Below the pieces are notes generated by a model. That model did not search any database and was not told the DNA's origin. It was given only the letters and a program-made list of their open reading frames with translations. A stretch of DNA of 64,000 nt, from the NCBI RefSeq assembly GCF_003217575.1, contig NZ_QJTC01000008.1, positions 78,626 to 142,625 on the forward strand. The letters are read 5' to 3'. Position numbers and translations under genes: made by a program. Positions 48,644 to 57,841 of this stretch are shown in pieces (within the stretch, counting starts at the first letter, position 1; every line of letters begins with the position of its first letter). Source of the stretch: Xylophilus ampelinus (GTDB lineage: Bacteria; Pseudomonadota; Gammaproteobacteria; Burkholderiales; Burkholderiaceae_C).

Positions 48644-49255
48644 ATGATGGTGCTTTACTCGGGCACGACCTGCCCCTTTTCCCACCGTTGCCGCTTCGTC
48701 CTGTTCGAGAAAGGCATGGACTTCGAGATCCGGGACGTCGATCTCTACAACAAGCCCGAAGACATCAACGTGATGAACCCGTACGGCCAAGTGCCGATCC
48801 TGGTCGAGCGCGACCTGATCCTGTACGAGTCGAACATCATCAACGAGTACATCGACGAGCGTTTCCCGCACCCGCAGCTGATGCCCGGCGACCCGGTCGA
48901 CCGCGCCCGCGTCCGCCTGTTCCTGCTCAATTTCGAGAAGGAGCTGTTCGTGCATGTCAACGTGCTCGAATCGCGTGCCGTCAAGGGCAACGAGAAGGTG
49001 CTGGAGAAAGCCCGCGCCCACATCCGCGACCGCCTGACGCAGCTGGCCCCGGTGTTCCTCAAGAACAAGTTCATGCTGGGCGACAACTTCTCGATGCTCG
49101 ACGTGGCGATCGCGCCGCTGCTCTGGCGCCTGGACTACTACGGCATCGACCTGAGCAAGAACGCCGCGCCGCTGCTGAAGTACGCCGAGCGCATCTTCTC
49201 GCGCCCCGCCTACATCGAAGCGCTGACGCCGTCCGAAAAGGTCATGCGCAAGTAA
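48644..49255 (+). CDS. sspA: Stringent starvation protein A (glutathione S-transferase fold)
   Basis: This 203-residue protein has an N-terminal thioredoxin-like domain (VLYSGTTCPFSHRCRFVLFEKG) and a C-terminal helical GST domain (SMLDVAIAPLLWRLDYYGI). SspA binds RNA polymerase and affects stationary-phase and stress transcription rather than acting as a transferase. It is paired with sspB, 18 bases downstream, and follows petABC, an order common in betaproteobacteria. Two adjacent ATG codons occur at the start; the first was used. Confidence 0.93.
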   Translation: MMVLYSGTTCPFSHRCRFVLFEKGMDFEIRDVDLYNKPEDINVMNPYGQVPILVERDLILYESNIINEYIDERFPHPQLMPGDPVDRARVRLFLLNFEKELFVHVNVLESRAVKGNEKVLEKARAHIRDRLTQLAPVFLKNKFMLGDNFSMLDVAIAPLLWRLDYYGIDLSKNAAPLLKYAERIFSRPAYIEALTPSEKVMRK

Positions 49256-49273
49256 GTAAGTAAGATCGGCCCC

Positions 49274-49801
49274 ATGAACGCGCTGGAATCCACCTCGACA
49301 CGGCCCTACCTGATACGTGCCCTCTACGAATGGTGCACCGACAACGGCTTCACGCCCTATGTCGCGGTGCGCGTCGACGAGGCGGTGCAGGTGCCGCGCG
49401 AATACGTGAAGAACGGCGAGATCGTGCTGAACATCAGCTACGACGCCACCAGCTCGCTGCAGCTCGGTAACGACTTCATCGAGTTCAAGGCACGTTTCGC
49501 CGGCACCTCGCGCGACATCATGGTGCCGATCAGCCGGGTGATGGCCATCTACGCCCGCGAGAACGGGCAGGGCATGGCCTTCCCGATCGGCGTGCCCGAG
49601 GCGGGCGGCCTGGCCCAGGCCGCACCCGAGGCGCTGGATACCGGCAGCCCCCCGGCCGTTTCACCCGGCGGCGAGCCGCGGGTGATGCAGCTGGTGGCCG
49701 TCGACGACACCGGCGCGCCGCCGCCTTCCGGTTCCGACGACGAGCCGCCGTGCCCGCCCGCAGGCGACGGCCCCCGGCCTTCGTTGAAGCGCGTCAAGTA
49801 A
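49274..49801 (+). CDS. sspB: ClpXP protease specificity-enhancing factor SspB
   Basis: This 175-residue protein has a conserved domain (residues ~8-105: TRPYLIRALYEWCTDNGFTPYV, LNISYDATSSLQLGND, FSARFAGTSRD-like FKARFAGTSRD, VMAIYARENGQGM) that binds ssrA-tagged peptides. It has a long Pro/Gly/Asp-rich linker and a C-terminus PRPSLKRVK that serves as the ClpX-binding tail. It delivers tagged proteins from stalled ribosomes to ClpXP. It follows sspA by 18 bases; a tRNA-Thr gene lies 49 bases downstream. Confidence 0.94.
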   Translation: MNALESTSTRPYLIRALYEWCTDNGFTPYVAVRVDEAVQVPREYVKNGEIVLNISYDATSSLQLGNDFIEFKARFAGTSRDIMVPISRVMAIYARENGQGMAFPIGVPEAGGLAQAAPEALDTGSPPAVSPGGEPRVMQLVAVDDTGAPPPSGSDDEPPCPPAGDGPRPSLKRVK

Positions 49802-49835
49802 GTTCAGGCCGCGGCGCATGCGCCGCCCGCCGCAC

Positions 49836-49841
49836 TAGAAT
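49836..49841 (+). promoter_or_regulatory. Candidate -10 element for tRNA-Thr
   Basis: TAGAAT lies nine bases before the first base of the tRNA, a suitable distance for a direct promoter. A -35 is not obvious. Confidence 0.4.
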
Positions 49842-49850
49842 CCCGAGTTC

Positions 49851-49926
49851 GCCGCTTTAGCTCAGTTGGTAGAGCACCCGCCTTGTAAGCGGAAGGTCGT
49901 CAGTTCGATTCCGACAAGCGGCACCA
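49851..49926 (+). tRNA. tRNA-Thr (anticodon TGT)
   Basis: This is a 76-base cloverleaf with a perfect acceptor stem (GCCGCTT/AAGCGGC), D-arm GCTC/GAGC, anticodon loop CTTGTAA (anticodon TGT, reading ACA-type threonine codons), T-loop TTCGATT and encoded CCA. Two non-pairs are visible: C27-A43 at the top of the anticodon stem and A52-C62 in the T-stem. It lies between sspB and the DciA-like gene. Confidence 0.95.
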
Positions 49927-49980
49927 TCTTTTCTTCGCCTCGCCCGTTTCCGCCCTGGAAACCCGGAGAGCGACAGGGCC

Positions 49981-50289
49981 TCAGCGCCCCCGCCCCAGCA
50001 CCTTGAGGCGGATCGCCTCCACCGCCCATCCCTTGGTCCGCAGATGCGCCATCAACGCCGGCACCAGCTGCCGCAGCTTGGCGGCCGCGGCGTTGCTGTC
50101 CACCAGCAGGCACCAGGTCACGCCCTCGATCGGCCCGGCCCGTACCGTGCCGCGCAGGCCCGGCGGAATGAGTTCCTGCACCTGCCGCAGGCGCTCTCCC
50201 GAGTCGCGGGCCAGCCCGGTCAGGCGGGCCAGGGCGGGCGACTGCTCGGCCGCCTGCATCAGGGGAACGGCGTGGTGGCGGCGGTGCAT
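49981..50289 (-). CDS. DUF721 (DciA-like) protein
   Basis: This 102-residue basic protein has the DUF721 core: [51 protein letters not shown], followed by IRLKVLG. DUF721 proteins include DciA, the loader or operator of the DnaB helicase in most bacteria that lack DnaC. The location next to secA and divergent from it is common in betaproteobacteria. It has no obvious extra domain. The function as replication helicase factor is by family. Confidence 0.8.
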   Translation of the reverse strand: MHRRHHAVPLMQAAEQSPALARLTGLARDSGERLRQVQELIPPGLRGTVRAGPIEGVTWCLLVDSNAAAAKLRQLVPALMAHLRTKGWAVEAIRLKVLGRGR

Positions 50290-50485
50290 CGGGATCCAGA
50301 CGTGGGGTGCGGGCGCCGGTGGCAGGCGCCTTGGCGATGGGCCGATTATCCCTGTCGCGCCGGCCGCGCATCGCGACGCTAAAATCCGGGGTTTGACCTG
50401 CCACGGCAGCGTCAGAATTCATTTCACACACCTTCGAGGATGGGTCGCCCCGCGCGTGCAGACGGGCAGGCGGGCACCCGCATGC

Positions 50486-53248
50486 ATGGCCACCAACTTT
50501 CTGACCAAACTCTTCGGCAGCCGTAACGACCGCCTGCTCAAGCAGTACCGCGGCGCGGTCTCGCGCATCAATGCGATGGAGCCCGAGTTCGAGAAGCTCG
50601 ACGACGCCCAGCTGCGCGCCAAGACCGACGAGTTCAAGCAGCGGGTGGCCGCCGGCGAATCGCTCGACAAGCTGCTGCCCGAGGCCTTCGCCGTGGTGCG
50701 CGAGGGCTCCAAGCGGGTCATGAAGATGCGGCACTTCGACGTGCAGCTGCTCGGCGGCATGTCGCTGCATTACGGAAAGATCGCCGAAATGCGCACCGGC
50801 GAGGGCAAGACCCTCACCGCCACGCTGCCGGTGTACCTGAACGCGCTCACCGGCAAGGGCGTGCACGTGGTGACGGTCAACGACTATCTCGCGCAGCGCG
50901 ACGCCGAATGGATGGCGCGGCTCTACAACTTCCTCGGCCTGTCGGTGGGCATCAACCTGCCCAACCTGCCGCGCGAGGAGAAGCAGGCCGCCTACAACGC
51001 CGACATCACCTACGGCACCAACAACGAGTACGGCTTCGACTACCTGCGCGACAACATGGTGTACGAGAGCGGCGACCGCGTGCAGCGCGCCCTCAACTAT
51101 GCGATCGTCGACGAGGTCGATTCGATCCTGATCGACGAGGCCCGCACCCCGCTGATCATCAGCGGCCAGGCCGAGGACCACACCGCCACCTACATCGCGA
51201 TCAACCGGGTGGTGCCGTTGCTGGTGCGGCAAGAGGGCGAGGCCGATCCGCGCACCGGCGAGGGCGTCACCAAGCCCGGCGACTTCACCATCGACGAGAA
51301 GAGCCGCCAGGTCTTCCTGACCGAGCAGGGCCACGAGAGCGCCGAGCGCATCCTGGCGAGCGAAGGCCTGCTGCCCGAGGGCGCGTCGCTCTACGACCCG
51401 TCCAACATCTCGCTGATGCACCACCTGTACGCGGCGTTGCGGGCCAACCACCTCTACCACCGCGACCAGCACTACGTGGTGCAGAACGGCGAGATCGTCA
51501 TCGTCGACGAATTCACCGGCCGGCTGATGTCGGGCCGCCGCTGGAGCGAAGGCCTGCACCAGGCCGTCGAATCGAAGGAAGGCGTGGACATCCAGGCCGA
51601 GAACCAGACGCTGGCCTCGATCACCTTCCAGAACTACTTCCGCCTGTACGGCAAGCTCTCGGGCATGACCGGCACCGCCGATACCGAGGCCTACGAGTTC
51701 CAGGAAATCTACGGCCTCGAGACCATCGTCATCCCGCCGAACCGCGTCAGCAAGCGCACCGACCAGCTCGACCGCGTCTACAAGACGACCAAAGAAAAGT
51801 ACGAGGCGGCGATCCAGGACATCCGCGAATGCTACGAGCGCGGCCAGCCGGTGCTGGTGGGCACCACCTCGATCGAGAACTCGGAAATCATCGACGCGCT
51901 GCTGATCCGCGAGAACCTGCCGCACCAGGTGCTCAACGCCAAGCAGCATGCCCGCGAGGCCGACATCGTCGCGCAGGCCGGTAAGCCGAAGATGATCACC
52001 ATCGCCACCAACATGGCGGGCCGCGGTACCGACATCGTGCTGGGCGGCAGCCTGGAGAAGATGCTCCAGGAAGTCGAGGCCGACGAGACGCAGGACGAAG
52101 CCGCCAAGGCCGCCCGTGCCGCCGAGGTGCGCGCGCAATGGGAAAAGGACCATGCCTTCGTCACCGCGCAGGGCGGCTTGCGGATCATCGCCACCGAGCG
52201 CCACGAGTCGCGCCGGATCGACAACCAGCTGCGCGGCCGCTCGGGCCGCCAGGGCGATCCGGGCTCGTCGCGCTTCTACCTGAGCCTGGACGACACGCTG
52301 ATGCGCATCTTCGCGGGCGACCGGGTCAAGTCGATCATGGAACGCTTGAAGATGCCCGAGGGCGAGGCGATCGAGGCAGGCATCGTCACCCGCAGCATCG
52401 AGAGCGCGCAGCGCAAGGTCGAGGCCCGCAATTTCGACGTGCGCAAGCAACTGCTGGAGTACGACGACGTTTCCAACGACCAGCGCAAGGTCATCTACCA
52501 GCAGCGCAACGAGATCCTGGATGCGAGCGACCTGTCGCCGCAGATCGACGGCCTGCGCCGGAGCACCTTCACCGACCTGGTGCGCCAGTACGTGCCGGCC
52601 GAATCGGTCGAGGAGCAGTGGGACCTGGCCGCGCTCGAAGGCACGCTGGCCCAGGAATGGCAGCTCGACCTGCCGCTGCGTTCGGAAGTCGAAGCCTCCA
52701 GCGCGATCACCGACGACGACATCCTGGAGAAGGTGCTGGCCGCGGCCGATGCCGCCTTCGAGGCCAAGGTCGCCCAGGTGGGCGGCGAGCAGTTCACCCA
52801 GTTCGAACGCGTGGTGCTGCTGCAGAGCATCGACTCGCACTGGCGCGAGCACCTGGCCGCGCTCGACTACCTGCGCCAGGGCATCCACCTGCGCGGCTAC
52901 GCGCAGAAGCAGCCCAAGCAGGAATACAAGCGCGAAGCCTTCGAGCTGTTCAGCCAGCTGCTCGACGCGGTCAAGGCCGAGGTCACCCGCGTTCTGCTGA
53001 CGGTGCAGGTGCAGTCGCGCGACGCGCTGGGCGAGGCCGCCGAGGCGATGGAGAGCCGTGCCGAGTCGATCGCCAACGTGACCTACCAGGCCCCCACCGA
53101 GACCGGCGAGGTCGAAACCACCGCCGGCAACCAGGCGCGTGCCCGGCAGACGCTGTCGTCGTCCGACGTGCCGCGCGTGGGCCGCAACGACCCGTGCCCG
53201 TGCGGCAGCGGCAAGAAATACAAGAACTGCCACGGCCAGCTGGTCTAA
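50486..53248 (+). CDS. secA: Preprotein translocase ATPase SecA
   Basis: This 920-residue motor protein of the Sec pathway has nucleotide-binding domain 1 with Walker A MRTGEGKT and Walker [17 protein letters not shown], a preprotein cross-linking domain, NBD2 ([26 protein letters not shown]), helical scaffold and wing domains, and a C-terminal zinc-binding SEC-C motif ([14 protein letters not shown]). ATG 50486 gives the canonical [16 protein letters not shown]; the open frame continues upstream but into the region opposite the DciA-like gene. It is a monocistronic-looking gene, followed seven bases later by a large inverted repeat that could act as a transcription barrier. Confidence 0.97.
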   Translation: MATNFLTKLFGSRNDRLLKQYRGAVSRINAMEPEFEKLDDAQLRAKTDEFKQRVAAGESLDKLLPEAFAVVREGSKRVMKMRHFDVQLLGGMSLHYGKIAEMRTGEGKTLTATLPVYLNALTGKGVHVVTVNDYLAQRDAEWMARLYNFLGLSVGINLPNLPREEKQAAYNADITYGTNNEYGFDYLRDNMVYESGDRVQRALNYAIVDEVDSILIDEARTPLIISGQAEDHTATYIAINRVVPLLVRQEGEADPRTGEGVTKPGDFTIDEKSRQVFLTEQGHESAERILASEGLLPEGASLYDPSNISLMHHLYAALRANHLYHRDQHYVVQNGEIVIVDEFTGRLMSGRRWSEGLHQAVESKEGVDIQAENQTLASITFQNYFRLYGKLSGMTGTADTEAYEFQEIYGLETIVIPPNRVSKRTDQLDRVYKTTKEKYEAAIQDIRECYERGQPVLVGTTSIENSEIIDALLIRENLPHQVLNAKQHAREADIVAQAGKPKMITIATNMAGRGTDIVLGGSLEKMLQEVEADETQDEAAKAARAAEVRAQWEKDHAFVTAQGGLRIIATERHESRRIDNQLRGRSGRQGDPGSSRFYLSLDDTLMRIFAGDRVKSIMERLKMPEGEAIEAGIVTRSIESAQRKVEARNFDVRKQLLEYDDVSNDQRKVIYQQRNEILDASDLSPQIDGLRRSTFTDLVRQYVPAESVEEQWDLAALEGTLAQEWQLDLPLRSEVEASSAITDDDILEKVLAAADAAFEAKVAQVGGEQFTQFERVVLLQSIDSHWREHLAALDYLRQGIHLRGYAQKQPKQEYKREAFELFSQLLDAVKAEVTRVLLTVQVQSRDALGEAAEAMESRAESIANVTYQAPTETGEVETTAGNQARARQTLSSSDVPRVGRNDPCPCGSGKKYKNCHGQLV

Positions 53249-53254
53249 GAACTT

Positions 53255-53368
53255 AGAGCGGCTAACACAACCCAGCGAAGCGGTTCTGGCTAGGCGCCGC
53301 ATCGCAGACAGTACGAGTAGTACGACAAGGTGCGGCAACGACGCCAGAAGGGTTGTGTTAGCCGCTCT
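53255..53368. repeat. Large inverted repeat downstream of secA
   Basis: Perfect 19-base arms AGAGCGGCTAACACAACCC (53255-53273) and its complement (53350-53368) enclose about 76 bases. Inside, TTCTGGCTAGGCGCCGCA and TGCGGCAACGACGCCAGAA can pair imperfectly, so the whole block could form one long stem. It starts seven bases after the secA stop. Confidence 0.8.
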
Positions 53369-53374
53369 TAAGCA

Positions 53375-53470
53375 CACCCCCAGGCTCCGCGCACTTCGTG
53401 TCGCTGCGCCTGCCCCCTTGCAGGGGGCGACACCGGCGGCCCGGCGGAGCCGGTTCCGTGGTGCCTCTGG
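53375..53470 (+). repeat. C-rich ~100-bp dispersed repeat, copy 3
   Basis: It begins CACCCCCAGGCTCCGCGCAC and contains GTGTCGCTGCGCC, the CCCCCTTGCAGGGGG hairpin and CCGGCGGAGCCGG. It is the same element as at 34833 and 39424. It directly follows the large inverted repeat and precedes argJ. Confidence 0.75.
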
Positions 53471-53532
53471 TCTGACGGTGCGTCGTCGACAGGTTGCGCT
53501 TGCGTTCAGCGGACCCACTTTTGGAGAACCCC

Positions 53533-54762
53533 ATGCCCGTGAATCTTTCCGCGCCCGACGCGTCCGCCCTGCTCGCCATCGACGGCGTGCGCATCGGCGT
53601 GGCCGAAGCCGGCGTCCGCAAGGCGAACCGCAAGGACCTGACGGTCTTCCTGCTCGACGAGGGTGCCAGCGTCGCCGGCGTCTTCACCCAGAACCGCTTC
53701 TGCGCCGCGCCGGTGCAGGTGGCCCGCGAACACCTGCAGGGCAGCGGCGGCGTGCGTGCGATGGTGATCAACACCGGCAATGCCAATGCCGGCACCGGCG
53801 AAGACGGGCTGGCGCGTGCGCGGGCCACCTGCGCCGCGGCGGCGCAACTGCTCGGCCTGGCGCCGGCGCAGGTGCTGCCGTTCTCCACCGGCGTGATCAT
53901 GGAGCCGCTGCCGGTCGACCGGATCGAGGCCGGCCTGCCCGCCGCGATCGCCGATGCGCAGCCCGGCCACTGGGGCAGCGCCGCCGAAGGCATCATGACC
54001 ACCGACACCCTGCCCAAGGCCTTCAGCGCCCAGGCGCAGGTGGGCGGCGCCACGGTCCGCATCACCGGCATCAGCAAGGGCGCGGGCATGATCCGGCCCA
54101 ACATGGCGACGATGCTGGGCTTCCTGGCGACCGACGCCTGCGTGGCGCCCGAGGTGCTGCAGCAACTGGCGCGCCGGCTGGCGGAAGGATCGTTCAACCG
54201 GGTGACGATCGACGGCGATACCTCGACCAACGACTCCTTCGTAGTCGTGGCGACGAACAAGTCCGCCCATGCGCCGGTCACCTCGCTCGACAGCCCCGGA
54301 GGCCGGGCGCTGGAGGCGGCGTTGCTGGATGTGGCCCGGCTGCTGGCCCAGGCCATCGTGCGCGACGGCGAAGGCGCCACCAAGTTCATCACGGTGCAGG
54401 TCGAAGGCGGCCGCACCGCGGAGGAATGCCGGCTGGTGGCCTACGCCATCGCCCATTCGCCCCTGGTCAAGACCGCGTTCTTCGCCAGCGACCCCAACCT
54501 GGGCCGCATCCTGGCCGCGGTGGGCTATGCCGGCATCGCCGACCTGGAGCAGGGCGGCATCGCGCTGCACCTCGACGACGTGCTGGTCGCCACGAAGGGC
54601 GGGCGCGACCCCGCCTACCGGGAGGAAGACGGCCAGCGGGTGATGCGCCAGAGCGAGATCACGGTGCGCGTCGGCCTGGGCCGCGGCACCGCCACCGACA
54701 CCGTCTGGACCTGCGACCTGAGCCACGACTACGTGAGCATCAACGCCGACTACCGCTCCTGA
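53533..54762 (+). CDS. argJ: Bifunctional glutamate N-acetyltransferase/ornithine acetyltransferase
   Basis: This 409-residue ArgJ transfers acetyl groups from N-acetylornithine to glutamate in the cyclic arginine pathway and may also use acetyl-CoA. It is an N-terminal-nucleophile enzyme: the precursor is cut before T193 in [17 protein letters not shown]. Other conserved parts are [11 protein letters not shown] and [19 protein letters not shown] 53533 gives the standard N-terminus; an in-frame start at 53494 lies close to the repeat. It precedes the DUF815 ATPase and NUDIX genes, 16 bases before the former. Confidence 0.95.
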   Translation: MPVNLSAPDASALLAIDGVRIGVAEAGVRKANRKDLTVFLLDEGASVAGVFTQNRFCAAPVQVAREHLQGSGGVRAMVINTGNANAGTGEDGLARARATCAAAAQLLGLAPAQVLPFSTGVIMEPLPVDRIEAGLPAAIADAQPGHWGSAAEGIMTTDTLPKAFSAQAQVGGATVRITGISKGAGMIRPNMATMLGFLATDACVAPEVLQQLARRLAEGSFNRVTIDGDTSTNDSFVVVATNKSAHAPVTSLDSPGGRALEAALLDVARLLAQAIVRDGEGATKFITVQVEGGRTAEECRLVAYAIAHSPLVKTAFFASDPNLGRILAAVGYAGIADLEQGGIALHLDDVLVATKGGRDPAYREEDGQRVMRQSEITVRVGLGRGTATDTVWTCDLSHDYVSINADYRS

Positions 54763-54778
54763 CCGGCCGGGCCGCGCG

Positions 54779-55651
54779 ATGAACGACAAATTCGAACAGC
54801 TGATGGCGCATGCCGAGCGCCTGCTCACCCGCATCGAGGCGGTGCTGCCGCAGCCGCTGGCCGCGCCCGACTGGTCCGATGCGATCGCCTGGCGCTACCG
54901 CAAGCGCGGCAGCGGCGCGGGACGGCTGGAGCCGGTCCGCCACCTGGGCGCGATGCAGCTCGCCGACCTGCGCGAGATCGAGCCGCAAAAGGAGCGGATC
55001 GCGCGCAACACCCGCCAGTTCGTCGAAGGCCGTTCGGCCAACAACGTGCTGCTGACCGGCGCGCGCGGCACCGGCAAGTCGTCGCTGATCCGGGCCTGCC
55101 TGCACACCTTCGCGCCGCAGGGTCTGCGGCTGATCGAGGTCGACAAGGCCGATTTGATCGACCTGCCCGACATCGTCGAGACCGTGTCGGCCCGGCCCGA
55201 GAAATTCATCGTCTTCTGCGACGACCTGAGCTTCGAGGACGGCGAGCCCGGCTACAAGGCGATGAAATCGATCCTCGACGGCTCGGTGGCCGCGGCCACG
55301 CCCAACGTGCTGGTCTACGCCACCAGCAACCGGCGCCACCTGCTGCCCGAGCACATGAAGGACAACCTGACATACACCACGTCCGACGACGGAGAGATCC
55401 ATCCGGGCGAGGTGATCGAGGAAAAGATTTCGCTGTCGGAGCGCTTCGGCCTGTGGGTGAGCTTCTATCCGTTCACCCAGGACGAGTACCTGACCATCGT
55501 CGGCCAGTGGCTGTCGTCGTTGGGCCTTTCAGCCGAGGCGATCGCGGCCAGCCGGGCCGAGGCGCTGGTTTGGGCGCTGGAGCGCGGCTCGCGCAGCGGC
55601 CGGGTGGCCTACCAGTTCGCGCGCGACAAGGCGGGGCGTGCCGATGGCTGA
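54779..55651 (+). CDS. DUF815 family AAA-type ATP-binding protein
   Basis: This 290-residue P-loop protein has Walker A GARGTGKS (residues 94-101) and Walker B FIVFCDDLSFEDG, followed by a sensor-like YATSNRRHLLPE. These are features of the DUF815 family of AAA ATPases, whose cellular role is not established. The C-terminal half contains VSFYPFTQDEYLTIV, also typical. It lies between argJ (16 bases) and the NUDIX gene, which it overlaps by eight bases, an arrangement common in Burkholderiales. Confidence 0.88.
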   Translation: MNDKFEQLMAHAERLLTRIEAVLPQPLAAPDWSDAIAWRYRKRGSGAGRLEPVRHLGAMQLADLREIEPQKERIARNTRQFVEGRSANNVLLTGARGTGKSSLIRACLHTFAPQGLRLIEVDKADLIDLPDIVETVSARPEKFIVFCDDLSFEDGEPGYKAMKSILDGSVAAATPNVLVYATSNRRHLLPEHMKDNLTYTTSDDGEIHPGEVIEEKISLSERFGLWVSFYPFTQDEYLTIVGQWLSSLGLSAEAIAASRAEALVWALERGSRSGRVAYQFARDKAGRADG

Positions 55652-56093
55652 TCCCGCCGTCGCCACCAGCGCCCGCAAGCACACCGAGGTGGCCGTCGGC
55701 ATCCTGGTGCGCGCCGACGATGCGCTGCTGCTCACCAGCCGGCCCGTTGGCAAGCCCTATGCGGGCCACTGGGAGTTTCCCGGCGGCAAGCTGGAGGCGG
55801 GCGAGACGGTCGAGCAGGCGCTGCGCCGCGAACTGGTCGAGGAACTGGGCATCGCCATCGGCCCCGCCACCGTCTGGAAGGTGACCGAGCACGACTACCC
55901 GCATGCCCTGGTACGGTTGCACTGGTGCATCGTGCGCGAATGGACCGGCGACTTCGAGATGCGCGAGGGCCAGGCCATGTCGTGGGAGCAGCTGCCGTTG
56001 CAGGTGGAGCCGGTGCTGCCGGGCGCGTTCCCGGTGCTGGGGTGGCTGGCCGAAGAACGGGGCTTCAGCGGTCCGACGCACCGGATGCTATAA
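55644..56093 (+). CDS. NUDIX hydrolase (MutT-like)
   Basis: This 149-residue protein has a complete Nudix box at residues 48-70 (pattern GX5EX7REUXEEXGU: G48, E54, R62, E63, E66, E67, G69). The close WEFPGGKLEAGE and the C-terminal LPVLGWLAEERG resemble MutT, which removes 8-oxo-dGTP; the exact substrate is unproven. ATG 55644 lies inside the end of the DUF815 gene. Its TAA (56091-56093) is part of the core of a dispersed repeat, so the final residues RML and the stop come from or abut that element. Confidence 0.88.
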   Translation: MADPAVATSARKHTEVAVGILVRADDALLLTSRPVGKPYAGHWEFPGGKLEAGETVEQALRRELVEELGIAIGPATVWKVTEHDYPHALVRLHWCIVREWTGDFEMREGQAMSWEQLPLQVEPVLPGAFPVLGWLAEERGFSGPTHRML

Positions 56094-56136
56094 ATTTCAT
56101 AGCTAGAGGTCGGCGATCTGCGCCGGCTTCGGCTAT
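56087..56136 (+). repeat. Dispersed ~48-bp repeat, copy f (contains the NUDIX stop codon)
   Basis: The core GCTAT-N7-ATAGC lies at 56087-56103, followed by TAGAGGTCGGCG, five bases and CGCCGGCTTCGGCTA. It spans the end of the NUDIX gene and the convergent gap with yacG. Except for short variable spacers it closely matches copy c. Confidence 0.75.
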
Positions 56137-56187
56137 TATTTATTCAAATATGCAGGCGCGCCAGCAAGCGCTGGGCCGGCGGGTTCG

Positions 56188-56418
56188 CTACTGCAACCGC
56201 GGGTCGCCGTGCGGTGCGTCGTCCGGCGGCGCCTCGGTCGGCATACGGAATTCCTCGCTGGCCCAGGCACCCAGGTCTACGCCCTTGCAGCGGGCGCTGC
56301 AGAACGGCCGGTAGCGGTTGCGAGGCGAGTACACGCTGTCGCGGCGGCACTGCGGACAGGCGACGATGCGTTCGCCCGGCAAGGCGTGGTCGTACACGGT
56401 GGCGTCTTCGTCTGGCAT
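56188..56418 (-). CDS. yacG: DNA gyrase inhibitor YacG
   Basis: This 76-residue zinc protein has ligands C21, C24, C40 and C44 in ACPQCRR and FCSARCKGVDLGAWASEEFRMP, the YacG signature. YacG binds GyrB and blocks its DNA binding. The N- and C-terminal extensions are short and acidic or Pro-rich. It lies 13 bases after zapD on the - strand, in the usual coaE-zapD-yacG order. Confidence 0.93.
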   Translation of the reverse strand: MPDEDATVYDHALPGERIVACPQCRRDSVYSPRNRYRPFCSARCKGVDLGAWASEEFRMPTEAPPDDAPHGDPRLQ

Positions 56419-56431
56419 CGCGCGGGTCCGC

Positions 56432-57199
56432 TCAGGCGCAGAGGGTGAGTTCGAATCCCGCGTCTGTATCGGCCGCGTGCAGCCGGCCGTCGGCCGCGTG
56501 GCGCATCAGCCGCACCGACACCATCAGCCGGTTGCCGCTGATCTCGGGCACCAGGCCCAGGGCCGGGTCGAGCCGCAGGCGCAGCAACTGGAAGCTGCGG
56601 CCCTGCGGCAGCGTCTGCTGGAACTGGCTGTGCTGGCTCATCACCTTTTGCGGCAGGCCGGAGTCGCGCAGCAGCTTGAGCAGCAGATAGACCGATTCGG
56701 CCAGCGGCGCCAGGGTCGAGGCCCACTGGCCCACCTCGGCGCTGCGCTCGGCGCCGCTGCGGTGCTGCCAGGCGTAGTAGGCCGGCAGGTCGAAACCGCA
56801 GGTGCCGCCCGGAATCCCGATGCGGCTGCGGATGCTCATCAGGAAGTCGTTTTCGGTCAGCGCCATGCCGGCCTTGCCGGTCTGCTGGTTGAGCGCTTCG
56901 AAGCAGCGGTCGATCTGCGCGATCACGCCGTCGAGCACGCCTTCGGCGATCGACGGATTGCCACGGTAGGCGTCGAGCTGGTGCTTCTGTTTCACCAGGT
57001 CCTTGAGAACGTCGGATTTGAGGTCTGCGCGCGCCGACACGTCCATGATCTCGAAGATCGAGGCCAGCGCGAAGTGGTGGTCGAGGGGGTGTTCGCGGGG
57101 TACCAGCTCGCCCAACCGGCGGAACAGTTGTTCGAGCCGCAGGTAGGTCCGGATGCGTTCGTTGAAAGGATATTCGTAGAGAATCACGGCGGCCATCAT
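56432..57199 (-). CDS. zapD: Cell division protein ZapD
   Basis: This 255-residue protein of the ZapD (DUF1342/YacF) family cross-links FtsZ filaments and stabilises the Z-ring. Family segments include ILYEYPFNERIRTYLRLEQLF, ERIFEIMD-like ASIFEIMDVSARADLKSDVLKDLVKQ, and GIPGGTCGFDLPAYYAWQH. The start is at two consecutive ATG codons (57194-57199); the second overlaps the coaE stop as ATGA. The larger open frame upstream is a shadow within coaE. Confidence 0.93.
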   Translation of the reverse strand: MMAAVILYEYPFNERIRTYLRLEQLFRRLGELVPREHPLDHHFALASIFEIMDVSARADLKSDVLKDLVKQKHQLDAYRGNPSIAEGVLDGVIAQIDRCFEALNQQTGKAGMALTENDFLMSIRSRIGIPGGTCGFDLPAYYAWQHRSGAERSAEVGQWASTLAPLAESVYLLLKLLRDSGLPQKVMSQHSQFQQTLPQGRSFQLLRLRLDPALGLVPEISGNRLMVSVRLMRHAADGRLHAADTDAGFELTLCA

Positions 57200-57795
57200 A
57201 GCCCGATGTGCCGCGCGGCCCGGGCCACTTCCCGGGCCAGGTCCGGCAGGCCCAAACCCTCGTTGAACAGCACCGTATCGGCCGCCGCACGCCGTGCCTC
57301 GCGGCTGGCCTGCGCGGCGATGATGCGGCGCACCGTGGCCTCGTCCAGACCGCTGCGCACGGTCGTACGCGCGATCTGGGTGGGAATGCTGCAATCCACC
57401 ACCAGGATACGGTCCAGCCGCGCCGCCCACTGCCCCGATTCCACCAGCAGCGGCACATCGAATACCGCGACCCGCACGCCGCTCTCCAGCGCGTTGCGGG
57501 CCGCCGCATCGGTTGCCTGTCTTACCAGCGGATGCACGATAGCCTCCAGCCGGCGGCGGGCATCGGGCTCGGCGAAGGCGAGGGCGCGCATGCGGCTGCG
57601 GTCGAGTGCGCCGTCGGGTTGCACGAAGTCGGGGCCGAAGACGGCGGCGATCTGCGGCATCGCCGTGCCGCCCGCGGCGGTCGTGGAGCGGGAGAGCGCG
57701 TCGGTGTCGACGATCCGCGCCCCGTGCATGGCCAGCAGGCTGGCGACCGTGCTCTTGCCGCTGCCGATTCCGCCGGTGAGGCCAAGCCTCAGCAT
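57196..57795 (-). CDS. coaE: Dephospho-CoA kinase
   Basis: This 199-residue P-loop kinase phosphorylates dephospho-CoA in the last step of coenzyme A synthesis. Walker A is GGIGSGKS (residues 8-15), and DTDALSR and FDVPLLVESG follow as expected. ATG 57795 gives MLRLGLTGG, the usual N-terminus; an in-frame extension upstream to 57930 enters the pilD end. It overlaps zapD at its stop and lies 46 bases after pilD. Confidence 0.95.
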   Translation of the reverse strand: MLRLGLTGGIGSGKSTVASLLAMHGARIVDTDALSRSTTAAGGTAMPQIAAVFGPDFVQPDGALDRSRMRALAFAEPDARRRLEAIVHPLVRQATDAAARNALESGVRVAVFDVPLLVESGQWAARLDRILVVDCSIPTQIARTTVRSGLDEATVRRIIAAQASREARRAAADTVLFNEGLGLPDLAREVARAARHIGL

Positions 57796-57841
57796 GCCAG
57801 CGGCCCTGTGGCGTCTGCCGGCCGGCATGGGGGCGGCCGCG

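Noticed and set aside
49862..53518. A 1218-codon open frame on the - strand opposite secA
   Set aside because: It is the antisense shadow of secA in G/C-rich DNA. Its ends read through the C-rich repeat and the tRNA-Thr gene, and it has no recognisable domain.
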